Of a stretch of DNA of 15,518 bases, positions 6,851 to 13,430 are shown in pieces. The first letter of the stretch is position 1, and each line of letters opens with the position of its first letter. The notes beneath the pieces were generated by a model, which saw only the letters and a program-made list of their open reading frames with translations, did not search any database and was not told the origin of the DNA. Origin of the DNA: Acidobacteriota bacterium (GTDB lineage Bacteria; Acidobacteriota; Terriglobia; Terriglobales; Acidobacteriaceae); contig JAJXZK010000119.1 in the NCBI GenBank assembly GCA_021780095.1, positions 1 through 15,518 of the forward strand, written 5' to 3'. Both the position numbers and the translations under genes were made by a program.

Positions 6851-7936
6851 ATGGATTCAATTTCGAATAGTACGGTTCGCGTCTATTCCGTTCCCACCGA
6901 CGGACCGGAAGCGGATGGAACCATCTCATGGAACTCAACCACGATGGTCCTGGTTGAGCTCGTCGTCGGCGATGTGCGCGGCATCGGGTATACCTATGCT
7001 GACGAGGCGACGGCGAAAGTCGCGCAGCACTTGCTCAACACAATCATCGTTTCCTCTGACCCATTTCAACATCCGGCGGTGTGGATGCGGATGCAACGAT
7101 CGGTGCGCAACCTTGGCAATCGCGGCATTGCAGCCATGGCTATTTCCGCCATTGATATCGCATTGTGGGATCTGCGTGCCAAGCTGCTGCAGGTGTCACT
7201 GGTTCAACTTCTCGGGGCCGCGCGAGAATCGATTGCCGCGTACGGAAGTGGAGGTTTCACTACTTACGATGATTACCAATTGCAGTCGCAACTCGGCGGT
7301 TGGGCAGAGAAAGGTTTTCCTTTCGTTAAGATGAAAGTCGGCACCGATCCGGGTGACGATCCGCGCCGCGTGCAGGTGGCGCGTAGCGCCATTGGAGAGA
7401 AGGTGCAGCTCTTCGTCGACGCCAATGGTGCGTATACGGCAAAACAAGCCCTCTACCTCGCGGAACTGTTTCACGCTTCCGACGTGACCTGGTTTGAAGA
7501 GCCCGTGAGCTCTGACGACCTTGCCGGCCTTCATTTCGTTCGCAGCCATGTCCCGGCGCCGATGGAAGTCGCGGCCGGAGAATACGGATACACCCTGCCC
7601 TATTTCGAAAAAATGTTGGCCGCGAAAAGCGTGAACGTGCAGCAGGCCGATGCCACCCGGGCCCAGGGAATCACAGGATTTCTGGCCGCGGGCGCGGTCT
7701 GCGATGGGCATCAGATTGCGCTCTCCGCACACTGCGCCCCAAGTATCCACATGCATGTATGTTGCGCCGTCCCCCGCGCACGCCATTTGGAGTTCTTCCA
7801 TGACCACGCCCGCATTGAGCGAATGTTTTTTGACGGATTTTGCGAGCCCCGCCAGGGCCACATGTTTCCCGATGGGTCGCGCCCTGGGTTGGGTTTGGAA
7901 CTAAAAGAGAAAGACGCGAAGAAGTTTCTCGTCTAA
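6851..7936 (+). CDS. Enolase-superfamily enzyme, mandelate racemase subgroup (probable acid-sugar dehydratase)
   Basis: A 361-residue TIM-barrel enzyme that would abstract the proton next to a carboxylate, most often for racemisation or dehydration of sugar acids. The full mandelate-racemase set is visible: base lysines K160 and K162 (KMK), metal ligands D190 (DANGAY), the FEEP glutamates at 216-217 and E244 (AAGEYGY), the Asp/His dyad D267 (ADATR) and H294 (SAHCAP), and E314 (HLEFF). The ATG at 6851 is preceded only by a weak site (GCGGAA, rather far away); an in-frame TTG at 6845 is possible. An open frame continues upstream to 6623 but looks non-coding. The glucose-dehydrogenase-like gene follows after 38 bases, which favours a sugar-acid substrate such as gluconate. 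The exact substrate cannot be read from the sequence. Confidence 0.85.
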   Translation: MDSISNSTVRVYSVPTDGPEADGTISWNSTTMVLVELVVGDVRGIGYTYADEATAKVAQHLLNTIIVSSDPFQHPAVWMRMQRSVRNLGNRGIAAMAISAIDIALWDLRAKLLQVSLVQLLGAARESIAAYGSGGFTTYDDYQLQSQLGGWAEKGFPFVKMKVGTDPGDDPRRVQVARSAIGEKVQLFVDANGAYTAKQALYLAELFHASDVTWFEEPVSSDDLAGLHFVRSHVPAPMEVAAGEYGYTLPYFEKMLAAKSVNVQQADATRAQGITGFLAAGAVCDGHQIALSAHCAPSIHMHVCCAVPRARHLEFFHDHARIERMFFDGFCEPRQGHMFPDGSRPGLGLELKEKDAKKFLV

Positions 7937-7974
7937 CAGGTATTCGGATTTTGTTTTTCAGGAGGAACTACAGA

Positions 7975-8742
7975 ATGAAGCTGCAAGGTAAGGTCGCCAT
8001 CATCACCGGCGCATCCACCGGCATCGGCAAAGCCATCGCCACGGGAATGGCCGCGGAAGGGGCTGCGGTCGTCATCGACTATGTTGGTGCGCCGGATCTG
8101 GCCAACGCGGTCGTCAACAATATTCGCAGCAAAGGCAGCAACGCAATGGCTTGCGAAGCGGATGTCTCCAATCCCGATCAAGTGAACAACTTGGTGGAGC
8201 AGACGATGAAGACCATGGGGCGCCTAGATATTTTCGTCAATAACGCAGGGATGGAATCGAAACATCCATTCACGGAATATCCGTTCGAGTTATGGCAGCG
8301 AGTGATCGCAGTGGATTTGACGGGGCCATTTCTGTGCGCGCAAGCGGCGGCCAAAGCGATGATCCAGCAATCAAGCGGTGGTCGCATCATCAACATTTCT
8401 TCAGTTCATGAGGATTTGCCGATGCCGACCAATGCTCCCTATTGCGCGGCCAAGGGCGGCCTCCGCATGTTGATGCGAACCATCGCCGTCGAGCTCGCGC
8501 CGCATAAAATCACGGTGAACAACATCGCGCCGGGCGCCATCTACACCCCGATCGACGCGGATGTGGAAGCGAGCAAGAGAATTGAGGCTACGCTGATGGC
8601 GGAAATTCCGCTTGGACGGTGGGGTAAGCCGGAAGAGGTGGCGGACCTGGCCATTTTTCTCGCCTCCGATGCCGCCGGGTACTGCACCGGCAGCACCTTC
8701 TTCGTCGACGGCGGAATGCTGCGTCAATCAGGCAGCCTATAG
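7975..8742 (+). CDS. SDR resembling glucose 1-dehydrogenase
   Basis: A 255-residue classical SDR. It has TGASTGIG (11-18), NNAGMES (89-95), catalytic Ser143, Tyr156 and Lys160, and the C-terminal FFVDGGM (242-248). Several stretches match what I recall of Bacillus glucose 1-dehydrogenase: ISSVHEDLPMP, the NNIAPGAIYTPI block, and NNAG followed by an acidic residue. The predicted reaction is oxidation of beta-D-glucose (or a similar aldose) to the lactone with NAD(P). An Asp at the end of the second strand (VVIDY, D35) leans toward NAD. The ATG at 7975 has an excellent AGGAGG 9 bases upstream. Pairing with the enolase-superfamily gene suggests aldose oxidation followed by sugar-acid dehydration. 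SDR substrates are hard to predict, so a different sugar or alcohol is possible. Confidence 0.85.
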   Translation: MKLQGKVAIITGASTGIGKAIATGMAAEGAAVVIDYVGAPDLANAVVNNIRSKGSNAMACEADVSNPDQVNNLVEQTMKTMGRLDIFVNNAGMESKHPFTEYPFELWQRVIAVDLTGPFLCAQAAAKAMIQQSSGGRIINISSVHEDLPMPTNAPYCAAKGGLRMLMRTIAVELAPHKITVNNIAPGAIYTPIDADVEASKRIEATLMAEIPLGRWGKPEEVADLAIFLASDAAGYCTGSTFFVDGGMLRQSGSL

Positions 8743-8769
8743 CGACCTTAAAATTCGCCGCCCAGCGAT

Positions 8770-8783
8770 CCGACGCGCGTCGG
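8770..8783. terminator. Perfect 14-bp palindrome between convergent genes, possible weak bidirectional terminator
   Basis: CCGACGCGCGTCGG reads the same on both strands and lies in the 42 bases between the stop of the glucose-dehydrogenase-like gene (8742) and the stop of the MscS gene (8785). It can fold into a short GC stem. TTTAT follows on the plus strand, and a T-rich stretch lies about 20 bases beyond on the minus strand. The stem is short and the T tracts are poor. Confidence 0.4.
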
Positions 8784-8784
8784 T

Positions 8785-10851
8785 TTATACCTTGATGGGC
8801 GAACTTAACTGCGGTGCAGTTCCGTCTGCGAGACGGATTGTGGGGTTCTTTTGCAGTAGATCCATCACCGCCATGATCATCCCATCATCGTCTTCCGCGC
8901 TCTGGCGCAGCGGAACAGGGTAATTCACCACCACTTCCAAACCTGTCGCAACCAAGCGCATCCGGGTGTAAGGCTTGGGCACGTCGATGTGCACGCCGAG
9001 GGACTGTTCCAGCCCAACGTGCTGTCGCGCCAGGAGGGGTTGGTATTTAGCGTAGTGTTTGTTGACCATCGCGGACAATTCTTTTTCCGCCAATGCCACA
9101 TCGCTGTCGGCTCGCATGGGAAATCCAATCTCGCGCCAGGTATATTCCGTGCCAGGGAATTGTTTGTACAGCGGACTTGTCTGAAACAGCACGGAATTAG
9201 GAAACACGACGATGCGTCCCGTCGGCTTCAGCTCCACTCCGCTTCCGGCCAACTCCATCATGTAAAAACGCACCAGGCCGATGTCCACCACATCTCCGGT
9301 GACGCTGTTGGCGCCATTAAACACCACTGTCACCCGATCGCCGACGCGAACCCCATACCGTCCAACCAGGAAGAAATACGCGGCCACCGACAAGATGACC
9401 GTCTGCAACGCAACCGCAATGCCGGCGGTGATCAAACCCGCATAAGTAGCAAGAGAGCTGAAATCGCTGACAAACCCAAGTACGATGACGACAAACATGC
9501 AGAAACCCGTGATGACCCTGCGCAACACCAGAAACTGGCGCCGGCGTCGAGCATCGCGGATATAACGGAACGTAGCTCGCCGCCACAATTCAGAAAATAA
9601 CCAGATCAACCCAAGTGCAATCAACAGCGCTGCAACGCGCAGCAGCAAGGACCGCAGAATCTCGTCGTATTCGTGGTCGACAGAGTCCTGCAATTGCTTC
9701 AGATTCGCCTGGCTCTGGTCCAGCAAGATCAGCTGCTGGCTCAGTGGCAACGTAGAGTCGGATATCTGCTTGAAATGCTGCACCAGCATGGCCGTCGCGC
9801 GCTGCTGCTGCTGCTGAGTTGGCAGCGACTGGTTGGCGGGCGCAGCGGCCTGGCTGCCGCCCGGGTTTGCGGGGACGCCCTCACTCGGGCTGTTTGCCTG
9901 CCCGCCATTGGTATTCTCCTGCCGCGTACTCTCAAGCTGCACTCGACCTTGCTGCAGTGTGCGGCGTAGCGCTGCCAGCAGTGGCGCGCGCAGATTTTGG
10001 GTCGACGTTTGCAACCGCGTCGAATCGTCCTGCAGCCGATACAGCGCGCGCAGACTGCTCACAAAACGGATCAGGTCGCCCATCTGGCCGATCAGACCTT
10101 CATTCCGGCTACCGGTGAAGTTCGGCAGCGGGATTTGCGAAGCCGGTGCGGAAATTTTAGCGCTCGTCTGTCCCGCCGCCATGCCTCCGGCAAGTGCAGT
10201 GGTAGGAACAGTCCGCTGCATCGCCCGAATCTTTGCGGTTAGCTCGGTCGCCACTCCACTGGCGCTGTCGGTCGCATTCACAAACGCGGTCAGCTGCTGC
10301 AGGTTGTCCTGGAGCACACCGGCCAACTCCAACTGGCCCTGCAAGGTATCGCGCTGATTTTCCAGCGCCGGACGATCCTTGGCTCGCGCCTTGGGAATTT
10401 GCTGATTAATTGCGCTTAGTTGGGCCCCCAATGTTTGCAATTGTTGCGCGACCCGCTGTTGCGCTTTCACGATATTTTGGGCGTCGAAAACATTCGACGT
10501 GCCCGCATCCGCGGGCGCCGCCTTGCTCGACAATTCCCCAATCAACGCCGCCTGCGCAAGCGCGGACTTGAACTCAAGATCCACCACCTTCCGCGCGATG
10601 GCCTGGCCGTTTTCCACGTAAAGCTCGTCGGTGGGGACTGCCGCGTAGGCGGCGGCGTTGCTCCACAGGCGGTACCATTGCAGCACCAGATTGACGTGGT
10701 GCAAAACCTGGACTTCATTATTCGGTGCAATCCCAAGAGTGGGTGCCTGAGTGGACACGGCGCTTTGTCCGTCCGCCGGTATCCAGCCCAGCAGGGCGAA
10801 TGCGCCGACCAAGAGAACGAGCGCGCGCAATCGATTGGGTTGAACCCGCAT
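8785..10851 (-). CDS. MscS-family mechanosensitive channel with long extracytoplasmic N-terminus
   Basis: A 688-residue protein, far longer than E. coli MscS (286). Residues 1-29 look like a Sec signal peptide (RLRALVLLVGAFALLGWIPA, then ADGQS). About 370 exported residues follow, with heptad-like, Gln-rich coiled-coil stretches (about 125-190 and 345-400) and a low-complexity Asn/Gly/Pro/Gln segment (312-350). Membrane helices are at about 402-420, 440-462 and 466-495. The last is the pore helix (AGLITAGIAVALQTVILSVA), followed by the MscS beta domain (VGDRVTV; VVDIGLVRFYMMEL; IVVFPNSVLF). Such channels release solutes during hypo-osmotic shock. The ATG at 10851 has GGAG 5 bases upstream. 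It lies 96 bases after the polyprenyl synthase gene on the same strand and may have its own promoter. Confidence 0.9.
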   Translation of the reverse strand: MRVQPNRLRALVLLVGAFALLGWIPADGQSAVSTQAPTLGIAPNNEVQVLHHVNLVLQWYRLWSNAAAYAAVPTDELYVENGQAIARKVVDLEFKSALAQAALIGELSSKAAPADAGTSNVFDAQNIVKAQQRVAQQLQTLGAQLSAINQQIPKARAKDRPALENQRDTLQGQLELAGVLQDNLQQLTAFVNATDSASGVATELTAKIRAMQRTVPTTALAGGMAAGQTSAKISAPASQIPLPNFTGSRNEGLIGQMGDLIRFVSSLRALYRLQDDSTRLQTSTQNLRAPLLAALRRTLQQGRVQLESTRQENTNGGQANSPSEGVPANPGGSQAAAPANQSLPTQQQQQRATAMLVQHFKQISDSTLPLSQQLILLDQSQANLKQLQDSVDHEYDEILRSLLLRVAALLIALGLIWLFSELWRRATFRYIRDARRRRQFLVLRRVITGFCMFVVIVLGFVSDFSSLATYAGLITAGIAVALQTVILSVAAYFFLVGRYGVRVGDRVTVVFNGANSVTGDVVDIGLVRFYMMELAGSGVELKPTGRIVVFPNSVLFQTSPLYKQFPGTEYTWREIGFPMRADSDVALAEKELSAMVNKHYAKYQPLLARQHVGLEQSLGVHIDVPKPYTRMRLVATGLEVVVNYPVPLRQSAEDDDGMIMAVMDLLQKNPTIRLADGTAPQLSSPIKV

Positions 10852-10865
10852 ACAATCTCCAGAAA

Positions 10866-10877
10866 ATTGAATTCAAT
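10866..10877. repeat. 12-bp palindrome just upstream of the MscS gene
   Basis: ATTGAATTCAAT is a perfect inverted repeat 14 bases before the MscS start codon, in an AT-rich patch. A second hairpin, GCCGACTATCGGC (10894-10906), lies further upstream. Together they could form an operator/leader or the end of the preceding transcript. AT-rich palindromes of this size also occur by chance. Confidence 0.3.
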
Positions 10878-10947
10878 ATCGCTGATGATGCGCGCCGACT
10901 ATCGGCAGAAAGGGGCGTGGTGGAGAATTACTGATCTCCATGGAGGA

Positions 10948-11937
10948 TTATTTTTCACGGGATACAACGAAGTCGGGCACCCACAATAACGCTCTCTTGA
11001 ACTCTGAGTCAGGCAATTCGGAAAGATTGCCTCGCGCCGCCTCAGCGTGCGCATCAGCGACTTGAATGGCGTAATCGAGCGAACCGTTGCGCTGCAGGAT
11101 GGCAAGAATACGTTCGTGTCGCACTCGCTCAAATCCTTGATCTTCAATCACCGCAAGAATATCGGCGCGCTCCTCCAGCGTGCCATGTTCCAGCGCATGC
11201 ACCACAGCCAGGGTCGCTTTGCCTTCACGCAGATCGCTGGCTGTCGGTTTGCCCAGGACCGCTTCACTCGCAGTCAAATCCAGAACGTCGTCCACAATTT
11301 GGAAGGCCAGACCCACATTACGTCCGTACTCTCCCAGCGCCTCTTCCACAGCTTGCGGAGCATCGGCAAGCACGCAACCCAACTGCATGGACACGCGAAA
11401 CAGGCAGGCCGTCTTGCGATAAATCAACTCGAAATAATCATGCTCCGTCAACGCATTTCCGAGACTTTCCATCTGCAGCAGTTCGCCTTCGACCATTTGC
11501 TGGGTCAGCCCGATTAGCAGATCGAGGGTACGAAAATTCCTCTCCTCCAGAGCCACGCGGAAGGCCTGCATATAGAGCCAGTCGCCGGCCAGCACACACT
11601 TGGAGTTGCCCCACTGGGTATTTGCGGAGGGTCGGCCGCGGCGAATATCAGCCACGTCGATGATGTCGTCATGTACCAGGGTCGCAGTGTGAATCATCTC
11701 GATCACCGCGCCCAGGCGAATGCTGCTGTTGCCGCTATAACCCAGTGCTTTGGCTGCCAGCAGCAGCAGGGCCGGGCGAATCCTTTTGCCGCCGCCTTCG
11801 CGCAGATATCCGGCAATTTCGGTGATGGAGTCGACCTCTGACGCAGACAAGCGTTCGAATTCCTGCTCCACCGCGACCAGTTCATCGCGCAGCAGGTCGA
11901 ACACTTCTTTCGCCGTCGTAATGGCCGTTGTGCTCAA
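10948..11937 (-). CDS. Long-chain trans-polyprenyl diphosphate synthase
   Basis: A 329-residue all-alpha prenyltransferase that extends farnesyl or geranyl diphosphate with isopentenyl diphosphate, probably making the side chain of menaquinone or ubiquinone. Diagnostic motifs are GGGKRIRP (48-55), the first aspartate-rich motif DDIID (90-94) with RRGRP (99-103), the second aspartate motif FQIVDDVLD (212-220) and GKPTASDLREGK (229-240). The small residue (A85) five positions before DDIID fits long-chain rather than farnesyl synthases. The start is TTG at 11937 with GAGGA and GGAAGG upstream; the next in-frame ATG is too far inside (M81). It lies 84 bases after yajQ. Heptaprenyl or octaprenyl length cannot be decided from the sequence. 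Confidence 0.92.
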   Translation of the reverse strand: MSTTAITTAKEVFDLLRDELVAVEQEFERLSASEVDSITEIAGYLREGGGKRIRPALLLLAAKALGYSGNSSIRLGAVIEMIHTATLVHDDIIDVADIRRGRPSANTQWGNSKCVLAGDWLYMQAFRVALEERNFRTLDLLIGLTQQMVEGELLQMESLGNALTEHDYFELIYRKTACLFRVSMQLGCVLADAPQAVEEALGEYGRNVGLAFQIVDDVLDLTASEAVLGKPTASDLREGKATLAVVHALEHGTLEERADILAVIEDQGFERVRHERILAILQRNGSLDYAIQVADAHAEAARGNLSELPDSEFKRALLWVPDFVVSREK

Positions 11938-12021
11938 AGGCCTTCCATCCTCGCTTCCCTTCTCCTGCCCAGACTCGTCGACTCCCCTTAAAGCTAGGGC
12001 TGCAACCGCGGCCTTTATCGG

Positions 12022-12522
12022 CTAATTGGAGCGATAATTCGTGAACTGCAGATCGATCCCAAAATCATGTTTCTTCAACATTGCAATCATATCCTGCAGG
12101 GTGTCCCGATCCTTGCTGCTTACCCTCACGGTGTCGGATTGGATGGTCGCCTGCGCCTTGCTTTTTGAGTCTTTGATCAGCTTGACGATCTCCTTCGCCT
12201 TCTCGATCGCAATCCCCTGCTGCAGGGTTATCTTCTGGCGAACACTGGAGTTGGCGGCCGGCTCGATCTTGCCATAGGTCAACGCTTTCAGCGAAACTCC
12301 GCGCTTAGCCAGTTTTTGCTGCAAAATTTCCGTCACCGCCTTCAGCTTGTACTCATCGCTGGACGCCAGCTGGATTGCCTCCTCCCCCTCCAGCTTGATT
12401 TCAGAATGCGTATCCTTCAGATCGAAGCGAGTCCGAATCTCCTTGGACGCCTGGTCCACCGCATTCAAAACCTCTTGCTCATCCACTTTGCTGACAATAT
12501 CGAATGAATTCTCTGTAGCCAT
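12022..12522 (-). CDS. yajQ: YajQ family nucleotide-binding protein
   Basis: A 166-residue protein covering the whole YajQ (DUF520) family length. It begins MATENSFDIVSKVDEQEV, has the RFDLKDTHSEI segment (32-42), and ends in the typical DFGIDLQFTNYR. YajQ proteins have two ferredoxin-like folds and bind nucleotides. Some bind cyclic di-GMP and act with a transcription factor, and others have been linked to tRNA or GTP binding. The ATG at 12522 is 20 bases after the tatD stop and has AGGGA close upstream, so the two are probably co-transcribed. Nothing unusual is visible. Confidence 0.95.
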   Translation of the reverse strand: MATENSFDIVSKVDEQEVLNAVDQASKEIRTRFDLKDTHSEIKLEGEEAIQLASSDEYKLKAVTEILQQKLAKRGVSLKALTYGKIEPAANSSVRQKITLQQGIAIEKAKEIVKLIKDSKSKAQATIQSDTVRVSSKDRDTLQDMIAMLKKHDFGIDLQFTNYRSN

Positions 12523-12542
12523 ATTTCCCTACCTTACTGATT

Positions 12543-13415
12543 TCAATTCTCTACTCGAAGCCCGATGTCTGTCCCGGTCTCACTAGTCGGTCTCCCGGTC
12601 GTTCGCGACAGATGGAAAAACCGATGGAAGTTTTCTGTCGTCGTCAAAGCCATGGTCTCATAGTCCGAGCCGCGAACCTCTGCCAGTTGCTCTGCTACTC
12701 GCTGCACCATGGCCGGCTCGTTCCGTTTGCCGCGATTCGGCACCGGCGCCAGAAAGGGCGCGTCCGTCTCAATCAACACGCGCTCTGCGGGCAATTTCGA
12801 CGCCACGTCACGAATGGACTGGGCCTTGGGAAACGTGATATTACCGGCGAAGGAAACGAGAAAGTTCATGTCCATCGCCCGCTTTGCGTGCTCATACTCC
12901 CCTGCAAAACAGTGGAGTACACCGCCCAGGCCGGTAGACCGCCAATGGTCGTCCAGCAACACCAAAGTCTCATCCCAGGCGTTGGTGCTGTCCGCCGAGG
13001 CCCGGCAGTGAATCAGGATTGGCAATTTGTGCGCTGCGGCAATCTTCATCTGGTCGACGAAAATGCGCTGCTGGACCTCGCGCGGGGAATGGTCATAGAA
13101 ATAATCCAGCCCGATTTCGCCGACCGCCACCACTTCCTCCTCGGCCGCCAATGCATCCAGCTTGTTCAGAGCGCTCCTATCCGCCAGATTCGCCTCGTTC
13201 GGATGGATTCCGGAGCTGACAACAATCCGCGGCATATCTGCCCTGGAGCTGTATTCGCGGCTCAGATCCAGCGCGGCGTGCATGGTGTCCGGTCCTTCTC
13301 CGATCCCCACCGCCAGAATCATCTCCACCCCGGCCTCGTACGCGCGTACCAGCATCGCTTCACGGTCCTCGGCGTAGCGGTCACTGTCCAAATGTGCGTG
13401 CGAGTCCACCAGCAT
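12543..13415 (-). CDS. tatD: TatD family metal-dependent hydrolase/DNase
   Basis: A 290-residue TIM-barrel hydrolase. Metal and catalytic residues are all present: H6 and H8 (SHAHLD), E100 (VGEIGLDY), H136 (LIHCR), H168 (LHCFAG) and D218 (ETDAPFL). TatD proteins are cytoplasmic metal-dependent 3'-5' exonucleases/DNases implicated in DNA repair and turnover; YcfH is a close paralogue. A Ser/Thr/Gly-rich tail of about 20 residues (271-290) extends past the usual end. The ATG at 13415 has AAGGA 7 bases upstream and follows the metG stop by 15 bases. The metG-tatD order is very common in bacteria and supports both calls. Confidence 0.93.
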   Translation of the reverse strand: MLVDSHAHLDSDRYAEDREAMLVRAYEAGVEMILAVGIGEGPDTMHAALDLSREYSSRADMPRIVVSSGIHPNEANLADRSALNKLDALAAEEEVVAVGEIGLDYFYDHSPREVQQRIFVDQMKIAAAHKLPILIHCRASADSTNAWDETLVLLDDHWRSTGLGGVLHCFAGEYEHAKRAMDMNFLVSFAGNITFPKAQSIRDVASKLPAERVLIETDAPFLAPVPNRGKRNEPAMVQRVAEQLAEVRGSDYETMALTTTENFHRFFHLSRTTGRPTSETGTDIGLRVEN

Positions 13416-13430
13416 GGGGAGTTCCTTGTT

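Noticed and set aside
9802..9816. CTG trinucleotide run
   Set aside because: Only about five units inside the MscS gene coding for Gln; ordinary low complexity rather than a functional repeat.
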